Shown: in pieces, positions 36,180-44,041 of the stretch
How the letters are laid out: every line of letters starts with the position of its first letter
How positions within the stretch are numbered: the first letter of the stretch is position 1
Assembly (NCBI RefSeq): GCF_001665575.1
Contig: NZ_LZSU01000051.1
Coordinates: forward strand, 310,001 to 374,000
DNA from: Mycobacterium sp. 852013-51886_SCH5428379
Lineage (GTDB): Bacteria > Actinomycetota > Actinomycetes > Mycobacteriales > Mycobacteriaceae
Length of the DNA: 64,000 bases
Direction of reading: 5' to 3'
The notes under the pieces: generated by a model
Seen by the model: only the letters and a program-made list of their open reading frames with translations
Told to the model about the DNA's origin: nothing
Databases searched by the model: none
Translations under genes and position numbers: made by a program

Positions 36180-37514
36180 ATGTCAGAGCTGCCCGTCGTG
36201 GTGATCGGCGCCGGCCCGTTGGGGTTGGCGGCAGCGGCGCACCTGTCAGAACGTGGCCTGACCCCGCTGGTGCTGGAAGCCGGTGAAGCCGCCGCGTCCG
36301 CGGTCGAACAATGGAGCCATGTCCGCACCTTTTCGCCGTGGCCCGAGCTGGTCGACCCGGCCGCTGCTCGGCTGTTGGAGCCGACCGGCTGGATTGCCCG
36401 TGCAGAGGGTTTCCCGACCGGTCGGGAGTGGATCGACGGCTATCTGGCGCCGCTGGCGACAATTCTGGGTGAGCGGGTTCGATTCGGCACGCGAGTGCAG
36501 GCGGTCTCTCGGCTGGGCCGAGACCGGTTGGTCAGCCCCGGCCGCGCGGAAGCTCCGTTCGTCGTGCACGTGACTGACGCAGACGGGACGCAGTCCCGCG
36601 TGCAGGCGCGGGCGGTCGTCGATGCCTCGGGCACCTGGGGTCAGCCGAATCCTGCGGGCGCCGACGGTGTCGCCGCGATCGGTGAACGTGCCGCCGCGGC
36701 CTCGGGGGTGTTGAGCTACGTTCCCCCGACACCCGAGCGGGCCGCGTCATGGGCGGGGAAGCACGTCGTGGTGGTCGGCAGCGGGCATTCAGCGATGACC
36801 GCGGTGATCCAGCTCGGCGAGGTGGTGCGCGACGTTCCGGCTACGACGGTGACGTGGGTGTTGCGCCGCGGAGTCTCCGGCAACACCTTCGGCGGCGGCG
36901 CTGCCGACGAACTCCCCGAGCGCGGAGCCTTGGGGGTGCGGTCCAAGGAGGCGGTGGATGCGGGCCGGGTGTCACTGACGACCGGGTTCCGCACCGAGCG
37001 CATCGATCTCGTCGGCGGGCGGGCAGTGTTGACAGCAGAGGACGGGCGTCAATTGCCGGGGGCCGATCACGTGGTGGTGCTCACCGGTTTCCGCCCGGAC
37101 CTGTCGTTCCTGTCGGAGATGCGCATCGATCTGGACCCCATCCTGCAGGCCCCGGTCAACCTGGCGCCGTCGATCGATCCGAACATGCACTCGTGCGGGA
37201 GCGTGCTGCCGCACGGCGCCGCCGAGCTGGCCCACCCCGAATCGGATCTGTACATCGTCGGTATGAAGTCCTATGGGCGGGCGCCGACGTTCCTGGCGAT
37301 GACCGGTTACGAGCAGGTCCGCAGCATCGCCGCCGAGCTGGCCGGCGACCACGAGGCAGCCCGGCGGGTCGAGCTCACCCTGCCCGATACCGGGGTGTGC
37401 AACGGCGCGGGCCTGTTCGACAGTCCCGATGACGAGAACGACGGCGGAGGGTGTTGCGGGGCGCCGTCGACGCCGCAACCGTTGCCGTTGTCGCTCAACC
37501 CCGTTGGCGGATGA
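36180..37514 (+). CDS. FAD-dependent oxidoreductase of the ars cluster
   Basis: 444-residue flavoprotein with two nucleotide-binding motifs: VVIGAGPLGLAAA at the N-terminus (FAD) and VVVGSGHSAMTAV in the middle (NADPH). This resembles flavin monooxygenases. Such ArsO-like genes are recurrent next to arsR in actinobacteria; their substrate is not settled. The C-terminus has Cys residues (GVCNGAG, GGGCCGAP) that could bind metalloid, which is inference. ATG 36180 follows GGAG and faces arsR. Its stop overlaps the MFS gene (ATGA), so the two are co-translated and probably act on one compound. Confidence 0.8.
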   Translation: MSELPVVVIGAGPLGLAAAAHLSERGLTPLVLEAGEAAASAVEQWSHVRTFSPWPELVDPAAARLLEPTGWIARAEGFPTGREWIDGYLAPLATILGERVRFGTRVQAVSRLGRDRLVSPGRAEAPFVVHVTDADGTQSRVQARAVVDASGTWGQPNPAGADGVAAIGERAAAASGVLSYVPPTPERAASWAGKHVVVVGSGHSAMTAVIQLGEVVRDVPATTVTWVLRRGVSGNTFGGGAADELPERGALGVRSKEAVDAGRVSLTTGFRTERIDLVGGRAVLTAEDGRQLPGADHVVVLTGFRPDLSFLSEMRIDLDPILQAPVNLAPSIDPNMHSCGSVLPHGAAELAHPESDLYIVGMKSYGRAPTFLAMTGYEQVRSIAAELAGDHEAARRVELTLPDTGVCNGAGLFDSPDDENDGGGCCGAPSTPQPLPLSLNPVGG

Positions 37515-38755
37515 CTGGGACACCTCCGTGCACGACGCCCAGCGCAGCACACCGGCTGCGCTGGGTGCTGTTGACCCTCTGCGTCACCGAGATCACCAGC
37601 TGGGGCGTGCTGTACTACGCCTTCACCGTGCTCTCCGACCGGATCAGCGCCGACACCGGTTGGTCCGCGCCCGCGGTCACCGCGGCGTTCTCCGCGGGCT
37701 TGGTGACCTCGGCGCTGGTGGGAATCCCCGTCGGACGGTGGCTGGACCGCGTGGGCCCACGCTGGATCATGACTGCCGGTTCGGCCCTCGGCGTCGTCTC
37801 GGTGGCCGCCGTCGCGGGAGCGCCGAACTACGGTTGGTTCGTCGCCGCCTGGCTCCTCGCCGGACTGGCGATGAGCGCGGTGTTCTACGCACCCGCGTTC
37901 ACCGCCCTGACCCGATACTTCGGCGCGGACGCCGTGCGCGCGCTGACAGTGCTCACCCTCGTCGCCGGTTTCGCCAGCACCGTCTTCGCACCCCTGACTG
38001 CCGCCCTGTCCGCGCAGATGAGTTGGCGTCACACCTATCTCGTTCTGGCCGCGATCCTGGCGGTCATCACCGTTCCTTCGCATTTCTTCGGGCTGCGCCG
38101 TCCGTGGCCGCCTGCGATGACATCACACCATTCGGAGGCGCCCACCCGTACCGCGCGCAGTTGGCCGTTCCTCGCGCTCATCGCGGCCTTCGCCCTGGCC
38201 GGGCTCGCGTCGTACGCGGTGATCGCCAATCTGGTGCCGCTGATGAGTCAGCGTGGCATCAGCACCGGCGCCGCCGCGGTCGCGCTCGGTCTGGGGGGCG
38301 CCGGCCAGGTGCTCGGTCGCCTCGGGTACCAAACTCTGGTGCGTCGCGTCCGCGTCGTACCGCGGACGGTGCTCATCATGGCCGGGGTCGCCGCCACCAC
38401 CGCGCTGCTGGGTCTGTTCACCGCCTACGCCGCTCTGGTTGCGGCGGCCATCGGGGCGGGAGTGATGCGCGGCATCATGACGCTGCTGCAGGCCACCGCT
38501 GTCACCGAACGCTGGGGAGCCGCCCACTACGGCCACCTGAGCGGGATTCTCAATGCCCCTGTGATGATCTCCACCGCGGTCGGACCGTTCGTCGGCGCCG
38601 CGCTCGCCAGCATCCTGGGCGGGTACGCCGCGATGTTCGTCGCCCTCGGCGGGATCGCCGCAGTGGGGGCGCTGCTCGCGGCGAGTTCCGGCCCGCGATC
38701 GCTGTCGGCCCGCGCACCGATGGAGACGGGGTCGGTCAGGAGGTGGCGTCGGTGA
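37511..38755 (+). CDS. MFS transporter of the ars cluster
   Basis: 414-residue major facilitator with about 12 membrane segments. The loop 2-3 motif is GRWLDRVGPR. A hydrophilic central loop follows FFGLRRPW, and there is a basic C-terminal tail. Coupling to the upstream flavoprotein (4-nt overlap) under an ArsR promoter suggests export of an arsenic species or of the flavoprotein's product; this is inference. It is not ArsJ-like in context, as no GAPDH gene is present. It converges on arsC with a 20-nt overlap. Confidence 0.8.
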   Translation: MTGTPPCTTPSAAHRLRWVLLTLCVTEITSWGVLYYAFTVLSDRISADTGWSAPAVTAAFSAGLVTSALVGIPVGRWLDRVGPRWIMTAGSALGVVSVAAVAGAPNYGWFVAAWLLAGLAMSAVFYAPAFTALTRYFGADAVRALTVLTLVAGFASTVFAPLTAALSAQMSWRHTYLVLAAILAVITVPSHFFGLRRPWPPAMTSHHSEAPTRTARSWPFLALIAAFALAGLASYAVIANLVPLMSQRGISTGAAAVALGLGGAGQVLGRLGYQTLVRRVRVVPRTVLIMAGVAATTALLGLFTAYAALVAAAIGAGVMRGIMTLLQATAVTERWGAAHYGHLSGILNAPVMISTAVGPFVGAALASILGGYAAMFVALGGIAAVGALLAASSGPRSLSARAPMETGSVRRWRR

Positions 38756-39161
38756 GTTCTGCGTGCAGGCGATGCACACGCGCCGCGATGTCGTCGCGGA
38801 CCAGGCGCATACGGTCGAGACCGTCGATCCCGCGTTCGGCCGGCTCGACGGTGTCCCAGTTCTCCACACGCACGCCCGGCAGCGGGTCGAGTCGGGCTTC
38901 CCGCCCGAGTGTGACCACCAGGTCCACTTCTTCGGCCAGCTCGTAGTCCACCGGTTTGGGCTTTTCGCCGGCGATGTCGACACCCACCTCGAGTAGGGCC
39001 TGGGCGGACAGCTCGTTGACCGCAGCGCCGGGTTCGGTGCCGGCCGAATGCACGGTCACCGTGTCGCCGGCGATCTGGCGCATGAGACCGGCAGCCATCT
39101 GCGATTTGCCGCCGTTCTTGACACAGACGAACAGCACAGACGGTGTGGCTCCTTCAGACAT
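38736..39161 (-). CDS. arsC: Arsenate reductase ArsC (LMW-phosphatase fold)
   Basis: 141-residue enzyme reducing arsenate to arsenite so that ACR3 can export it. The phosphate loop is CVKNGGKSQMA with Cys13, the only cysteine in the protein. A single-Cys enzyme fits the mycothiol/mycoredoxin-dependent actinobacterial type rather than the thioredoxin type. Position 19, where LMW phosphatases have Arg (CX5R), is Lys. ATG 39161 follows AGAAGGA and overlaps the acr3 stop by 8 nt, so it is the last gene of arsR2-acr3-arsC. Confidence 0.88.
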   Translation of the reverse strand: MSEGATPSVLFVCVKNGGKSQMAAGLMRQIAGDTVTVHSAGTEPGAAVNELSAQALLEVGVDIAGEKPKPVDYELAEEVDLVVTLGREARLDPLPGVRVENWDTVEPAERGIDGLDRMRLVRDDIAARVHRLHAELTDATS

Positions 39162-40242
39162 CGGGAAGTCCTTCTGACTCGTGCCGCCGGAACCGGCGGC
39201 GCATCGCCAACGACACGTACACCAGGGCCACCAGGACGGGGACCTCGATCAGCGGGCCCACCACCCCGGCCAACGCTTGCCCGGAGGTCGCGCCGTAGGT
39301 GGCGATCGCCACCGCGATGGCCAGCTCGAAATTGTTGCCTGCCGCCGTGAACGCGAGTGTCGTGGTGCGCTGATAGCCCAGACCGATGGCTGCGCCCCAC
39401 AGATAGCCGCCACCCCACATGATCGCGAAGTAGGCCAGCAGGGGAAGGGCGATCCGCACGACGTCCAAGGGTTGGCTGGTGATCTGTTCACCCTGCAGCG
39501 CGAAGAGGATCACGATGGTGAACAGCAGCCCGTAGAGCGCCCACGGCCCGATCCTGGGCAGGAACGTCGTTTCGTACCAGTCGCGCCCCTTGGCCTTCTC
39601 GCCGAGCCGCCGCGACAGATAGCCGGCCAGCAGCGGGATGCCCAGGAAGATCAGCACCGACTTGGCGATCTGCCACGGCGAGGTGTCGATGGTGGTCTGC
39701 TCCAGACCCAGCCAGCCGGGCAGGACTGACAGGTAGAACCAGCCCAGCACCGCGAACATGACGACCTGGAAGACCGAATTGAGCGCGACCAGCACGGCGG
39801 CAGCTTCGCGGTCACCGCAGGCCAAGTCGTTCCAGATGATCACCATCGCAATGCATCTGGCGAGACCGACGATGATCAGACCGGTGCGGTACTCGGGAAG
39901 ATCGGGCAGCATCAACCAGGCCAGGGCGAACATCAATGCCGGTCCGAACACCCAGTTCAAGAGCAGCGAGCTGAGCAGCAGCCTGCGGTCGCCGGTCACG
40001 GTGTCGAGGCGGTCGTACCGCACCTTGGCCAGCACCGGGTACATCATGATCAGCAGACCGAGGGCGATCGGCAAGGAGATCCCGTCGAGCTGAACGCTGT
40101 CCAGCGTCGCGTTCAAACCAGGGACCCACCGCCCCAACAACAGCCCGCTCGCCATGGCGAGGCCGATCCACACCGGCAGCAACCGGTCCAGCGTCGAGAG
40201 CTTGCCCACCGGGGCCGGATCGGCGGCGACCGTACTGGTCAT
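39154..40242 (-). CDS. acr3: ACR3-family arsenite efflux transporter
   Basis: 362-residue membrane carrier with ten predicted helices. It carries the ACR3 signature around Cys130 (GLARCIAMVIIWNDLACGD), the conserved Cys required for As(III) transport, and later TLAFTAAGNNFELA. It exports arsenite produced by ArsC using the proton motive force. ATG 40242 overlaps the arsR2 stop (ATGA) and its stop overlaps the arsC start. Often annotated arsB, but the sequence is ACR3, not the ArsB antiporter. Confidence 0.95.
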   Translation of the reverse strand: MTSTVAADPAPVGKLSTLDRLLPVWIGLAMASGLLLGRWVPGLNATLDSVQLDGISLPIALGLLIMMYPVLAKVRYDRLDTVTGDRRLLLSSLLLNWVFGPALMFALAWLMLPDLPEYRTGLIIVGLARCIAMVIIWNDLACGDREAAAVLVALNSVFQVVMFAVLGWFYLSVLPGWLGLEQTTIDTSPWQIAKSVLIFLGIPLLAGYLSRRLGEKAKGRDWYETTFLPRIGPWALYGLLFTIVILFALQGEQITSQPLDVVRIALPLLAYFAIMWGGGYLWGAAIGLGYQRTTTLAFTAAGNNFELAIAVAIATYGATSGQALAGVVGPLIEVPVLVALVYVSLAMRRRFRRHESEGLPDV

Positions 40243-40613
40243 GCCGTCGCCCCCGTCGACGCCGCAGAGTGCAGATCCAGCAGGGCGGAGATCTCGCGCA
40301 GCGCCTCGGGCACCACGGCGTAGTACACCCAGGAAGCGCGACGCTCCGATCGCAACAGGCCGGCGTCCCGCAGCACCTTGAGGTGGTGCGACACGGTGGG
40401 TTGTGAGACGTCGATCCCCGCGGAGACGTCGCAGACGCAGGCCTCCCCGCCGGCGTGACTGGCGATCGCGCTGAACAGCCGCAAGCGCACCGGGTCGGCC
40501 AACGCCTTCAATTTCTTGGCCATCTCGGCGGATGCCCGCTCGTCCAGTGGCTCGCGCAGCCTCGGTGGCGTCACGCAGCAGGCGTCGACCACTGATCCGT
40601 CTGAATTAGACAC
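40239..40613 (-). CDS. arsR: ArsR-family arsenic repressor (second copy)
   Basis: 124-residue repressor from GTG 40613, with the metalloid motif GGEACVCDV ahead of DVSQPTVSHHLKVL. An N-terminal VVDACC adds another Cys pair. It leads the arsR2-acr3-arsC operon. An exact inverted repeat lies four bases upstream of the GTG, so the transcript may be leaderless with the operator over the -10. GTG 40592 is a shorter option. The open frame continues to 40748 through an intergenic hairpin and is not believed. Confidence 0.88.
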   Translation of the reverse strand: MSNSDGSVVDACCVTPPRLREPLDERASAEMAKKLKALADPVRLRLFSAIASHAGGEACVCDVSAGIDVSQPTVSHHLKVLRDAGLLRSERRASWVYYAVVPEALREISALLDLHSAASTGATA

Positions 40614-40636
40614 ATATCGATATTGACGAATATCGA
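40614..40636 (-). promoter_or_regulatory. Operator of the arsR2-acr3-arsC operon
   Basis: TCGATAT at 40617-40623 and ATATCGA at 40630-40636 are exact inverted repeats separated by six bases. The left arm also sits inside the palindrome ATATCGATAT. On the minus strand CAATAT (40625-40620) is correctly placed as a -10 for a start at GTG 40613. Arm sequence and six-base gap resemble the operator of the first arsR. Confidence 0.65.
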
Positions 40637-40674
40637 ATCCGCTCGCAAGTGAACAGTTGCTCCGGAAAGGCAGA

Positions 40675-40710
40675 GGCGGGCCCGTCGACACATTGACGGG
40701 CCCGCCCTCT
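40675..40710. terminator. Orphan GC-rich hairpin between divergent genes
   Basis: GGCGGGCCCGTC at 40675-40686 pairs perfectly over 12 bp with GACGGGCCCGCC at 40695-40706 around an 8-base loop, then CTCTT. It looks like a terminator, but both neighbours (arsR2 and lppP) are transcribed away from it. No gene is seen between 40637 and 40674. The remainder up to 40822 holds no other feature I can support. Confidence 0.6.
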
Positions 40711-40822
40711 TGCGTCCTGATCAGGTAAGGGGGCTGTTCGGGGCGCATCTAGAGAATCCGCCCCGGCCCTCAACGGATTCTTGGGGAATTCTTGGAGCCC
40801 GCCCGGCCGTAGGCTGAGCCGC

Positions 40823-41305
40823 ATGCGCCTACCCCTGGCAGTGCTGGCATCGGCGGGCCTGATCGCCGCCGGGTGCGGATGGAGTCCGCCCGGCGCCGCG
40901 CCGCCCAAGCCTGACACCTGCACCCCCGCCGACGGCCCGGCACCCGGCACTGTACAGCGCGAGATCGGCGCCACCCCACCCGCATCGGGGCCGTGGACCG
41001 AGGTCGCGCGCGGACACGCCCTGGACTGCAGGCTGCACTGGGTCCAGATCGCCCCGGCCGTCCAGCAGTCCGACAGTCCGCAGCAGGTGCTGTTCTTCGA
41101 CGGCGACCGGCCCCTGGGCCCGGCGACACCGTCACCGCGCCCCTACGTGTCCGTGCTGACCGGCGGCCAGGACACCGTGCAGGTGCAGTATCAGTGGCGC
41201 CAGGGCGACGAGGCGCCGTGCTGCCCGACGGGGATCGGTACCGTGCGGTTCCGCATCGGACAGGACGGCACGCTCGAGGCCCTCGACCCGATTCCGAACT
41301 CCTAG
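40823..41305 (+). CDS. lppP: LppP/LprE-family lipoprotein
   Basis: 160-residue exported lipoprotein with a short signal peptide and lipobox LIAAGC (Cys18). The mature domain has Cys pairs (DTCTPADG, LDCRLHW, APCCPTG) and a VSVLTGGQDTVQVQYQW strand region, as in mycobacterial LppP (Rv2330c). Function unknown; anchored outside the membrane. ATG 40823 is the only start that gives a proper signal peptide. Convergent with the acyl-CoA oxidase gene (4-nt overlap). Confidence 0.82.
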   Translation: MRLPLAVLASAGLIAAGCGWSPPGAAPPKPDTCTPADGPAPGTVQREIGATPPASGPWTEVARGHALDCRLHWVQIAPAVQQSDSPQQVLFFDGDRPLGPATPSPRPYVSVLTGGQDTVQVQYQWRQGDEAPCCPTGIGTVRFRIGQDGTLEALDPIPNS

Positions 41306-43239
41306 GCCGGTCCCACGGTCATCAGCTCGTCCGGATCCATCATCGCCGCGTAGCGCAGCTGCTCGGGGATTCCGAAGCCGTCGACGAGCAGCTCGGCGTA
41401 CGGCCGCAGATTGCGGCAGCGCTCGTTGATGCCGCTGGTGACCCGCTTGGCCCGCTCCGTGGACAGGAAGCGGTGCTCCATGAACCACGCCTTGTCCTCC
41501 TCGAGGACCGACAGCGCGTAGAGGTCGCACACCAGGTCGAGGATGCGCCGGGCCTCCTCGTCCGGGCACGCGTCGATGCCGGCGACGAAGGCCTCCAGGA
41601 CGACGCGGTCGATATGGGCGCGCGCGGCGTGCAGCACGTGGTCCTGCACCGAGTTGAACGCGTCGAACGCGCTCATCTCCTTGGACCGGCGCTGCAACCG
41701 GCGCGCCACCGTGGAGATCAGGTACTCCTCGCGGTCCTCGAACATCTGCACCTGGGTGCCGCGGTTGAAGAGGCTGCCCTCCTCCTCGTTGTCCTGGCGG
41801 GTGTCGAGGATCGTCTGCATGATCGTCTCCGCCGCAGTGCGTTTGAGCACCCGCTCGCCGGCGAAGTTCGCAGCGAACCGCACCCACTCCACCGGGCTCA
41901 TGCCCTTGACGTCGTCGGCGTAGGCGGTGAGCAGTTCCTTGGCCACCAGCTGGGTGAGCACGTGGTTGTCGCCCTCGAACGTGGTGAACACGTCGATGTC
42001 GCCGCGCAGGCCGATCAGCCGGTTCTCCGCCAGATATCCGGCGCCGCCGCAGGCTTCGCGCGCCTCCTGGATCGCGCGGCTGGCATGCCAGGTGTTGGCG
42101 GCCTTGAGGCCGGCCGCCCGCGACTCGAGTTCGCGCTGCTCCTCGGCGTCGGGGTTCTCCGCGCTCTGCAGCTCATGGCATTTGGCGACGAGTTCGTTCT
42201 GCGCGAACTGCAGCGCGTAGGACCGGGCGATCAGCGGCAGCAGTCGGCGCTGATGGACCAGGTAGTCCATGATGAGCACCTCGTCGCCGTCGGGGGCGGA
42301 GAACTGCTTGCGCTGCAACGCGTACCGCGTCGCGATGTCCAGGGCGACCCGAGCCGCGGCGGCGCCGCTACCACCGACGGTGACCCGGCCGCGGATGAGG
42401 GTGCCCAGCATCGTGAAGAAACGCCGGTTGGGGTTCTCGATGGGCGAGGTGTAGGTGCCGTCCTCGGCGACGTCGCCGTAACGGTTGAGCAGGTTCTCCC
42501 GCGGCACCCGCACGTTGTCGAACACGATGCGGCCGTTGTCCACACCGGGCAGACCGCCCTTGTAGTCGCAGTCCGAGGTCGTCACACCCGGCAGGTCGTT
42601 GCCGTCCTCGTCGCGGATGGGCACCAGGACGCAGTGCACACCGTGACTGACCGGTTCGCCGTCGACGTCGGTGATCAGCTGCGCGAAAACCGCTGCCATC
42701 CGGGCGGTCTGGGCGGCGCCGCCGATGTAGTCCTTACGTGCGGTCGGGGTAGGGGAGTTGACGACGAACTCCTGGGTCTGCGGATCGTAGGTGGCCGTCG
42801 TCTCCAGGGACTGGACGTCGCTGCCGTGGCCGGTCTCGGTCATCGCGAAACAGCCGAGCAGATCGCACTCGATGATGCGCCTGACGTACTTCTCGTGGTG
42901 GCGTTCGGTGCCGAGGTTCTCCACGGCCCCGCCGAACAGGCCCCACTGCACCCCGGCCTTGACCATCAGCGACAGGTCGCTCATCGCGAGCATCTCGATC
43001 TGGGTGATCGCAGCGCCGACGTTGCCGTTGCCGCCGTGCTCCTTGGCGAACCCGTCCTCGGCGGCGCCCTCGGCGGCCATGATCCGCAACTGCTCGCTCG
43101 CTTTGGTGCGGGCGATGACGGTGTTGGGCGTGTGATGCGGTTTGAACACCGGGTGGGAGAGTTTGTCCCGCATGTCGTTCTTCACGTCGCGCCAGCGCCC
43201 GTCGAGCGCGTTTCGCAGATGCTCCGCAGTGGTGGTCAT
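41302..43239 (-). CDS. Acyl-CoA dehydrogenase/oxidase family protein
   Basis: 645-residue flavoenzyme, much longer than ordinary acyl-CoA dehydrogenases (about 390) and like acyl-CoA oxidases. The flavin-binding segment is CFAMTETGHGSDVQ. CGGAGYLAENRL is followed by TTFEGDNHVLTQ, where the Glu is the expected catalytic base. The C-terminal helical oxidase-type domain runs from about 470. It should introduce a 2,3-double bond into acyl-CoA, passing electrons to oxygen or ETF (not decidable from sequence). ATG 43239; upstream frame extension rejected. Divergent from the VIT gene. Confidence 0.85.
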   Translation of the reverse strand: MTTTAEHLRNALDGRWRDVKNDMRDKLSHPVFKPHHTPNTVIARTKASEQLRIMAAEGAAEDGFAKEHGGNGNVGAAITQIEMLAMSDLSLMVKAGVQWGLFGGAVENLGTERHHEKYVRRIIECDLLGCFAMTETGHGSDVQSLETTATYDPQTQEFVVNSPTPTARKDYIGGAAQTARMAAVFAQLITDVDGEPVSHGVHCVLVPIRDEDGNDLPGVTTSDCDYKGGLPGVDNGRIVFDNVRVPRENLLNRYGDVAEDGTYTSPIENPNRRFFTMLGTLIRGRVTVGGSGAAAARVALDIATRYALQRKQFSAPDGDEVLIMDYLVHQRRLLPLIARSYALQFAQNELVAKCHELQSAENPDAEEQRELESRAAGLKAANTWHASRAIQEAREACGGAGYLAENRLIGLRGDIDVFTTFEGDNHVLTQLVAKELLTAYADDVKGMSPVEWVRFAANFAGERVLKRTAAETIMQTILDTRQDNEEEGSLFNRGTQVQMFEDREEYLISTVARRLQRRSKEMSAFDAFNSVQDHVLHAARAHIDRVVLEAFVAGIDACPDEEARRILDLVCDLYALSVLEEDKAWFMEHRFLSTERAKRVTSGINERCRNLRPYAELLVDGFGIPEQLRYAAMMDPDELMTVGPA

Positions 43240-43277
43240 ACTGGACGGTAACCCGCTATACGCTCCCGGAAACTGTG

Positions 43278-43307
43278 ATGTCGGAAACCGAGGGGAACCA
43301 CGTATGA
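43278..43307 (+). other. Possible nine-codon upstream ORF before the VIT gene
   Basis: ATG at 43278 opens nine codons ending in TGA at 43305-43307, overlapping the VIT ATG at 43304 as ATGA, the same overlap used between real genes here. No metal-binding codons stand out. It could couple translation, or it could be chance. Confidence 0.25.
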
Positions 43308-44041
43308 CGCAATCGAACCCACCGGCCCCGGAACCACCCACGCCCCGACCGCACAGTTTCGATCACCAGCACGCCGACGTCACCGGGGGCTGGTTGCGGG
43401 CGGCCACGTTCGGGGCGATGGACGGCCTCGTCAGCAACACCGCGCTGATCGCCGGGGTGGCCGCGAGCGCGGGCGCCAACGCCATCATCCTCAGCGGCGT
43501 CGCCGGACTGTTGGCCGGAGCATTCTCGATGGCGCTCGGCGAGTACACCTCGGTCACCACGGCCAACGAGCAGATCGACTCGGAGGTGCGCGTCGAGCGC
43601 CGCTCGTTCCGCAAGTATCCGGAGGCGGAGAAAGAGGAACTCGCGGCGATGCTCGTCGACATGGGCATGTCCCAGGCGACCGCCGCCACCGCGACCGAGG
43701 AGATCCACCGCGACGAGAACCGCGCGCTCAATTTCCATCTCGTGCAGGAGCTGGGCGTCGACCCGAACGAGAAGCCGTCCCCCTGGGTCGCGGCCGGGTC
43801 GTCGTTTCTCATGTTCGCGATCGGCGCGGTGATCCCGCTGCTGCCGTACCTGCTCGGCTTCGCCTCGCTCGCCGCCGGGCTGGCCTGCGGCGGGGCGGGT
43901 CTGTTCCTCGTCGGGGGAGTGGCCGCGCGGTTCACCCGGAAACCGGTGCTGTGGGCGGCCTCCCGGCAGTTGCTACTCGGCGGGGTGGCGATCGCGGCCA
44001 CCTACGCCGTCGGTTCGATGATCGGAACGGTCGTCACATGA
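43304..44041 (+). CDS. VIT1/CCC1-family Fe2+/Mn2+ transporter
   Basis: 245-residue membrane protein with five hydrophobic segments. The N-terminal motif TFGAMDGLVSNTALIAGV and the MALGEYTSV helix are VIT1/CCC1 signatures. The cytosolic metal-binding helical hairpin (about 85-150: KEELAAMLVDMGM, EEIHRDENRALNFH) separates helices 2 and 3. Family members move Fe2+ or Mn2+ out of the cytosol. ATG 43304. Its stop overlaps the phytase-like gene, so the two are one transcription unit. Confidence 0.88.
   Translation: MTQSNPPAPEPPTPRPHSFDHQHADVTGGWLRAATFGAMDGLVSNTALIAGVAASAGANAIILSGVAGLLAGAFSMALGEYTSVTTANEQIDSEVRVERRSFRKYPEAEKEELAAMLVDMGMSQATAATATEEIHRDENRALNFHLVQELGVDPNEKPSPWVAAGSSFLMFAIGAVIPLLPYLLGFASLAAGLACGGAGLFLVGGVAARFTRKPVLWAASRQLLLGGVAIAATYAVGSMIGTVVT

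Noticed and set aside
40614..40748. N-terminal extension of the second ArsR
   Set aside because: The extension would be encoded by the operator and the orphan hairpin; ArsR family length fits GTG 40613 or 40592.
35640..40822. Attachment-site repeat of the tRNA-Asn 3' end flanking the arsenic cluster
   Set aside because: I looked for a second copy of the T-arm/acceptor sequence near 40.6 kb and did not find one; no integrase gene is present.
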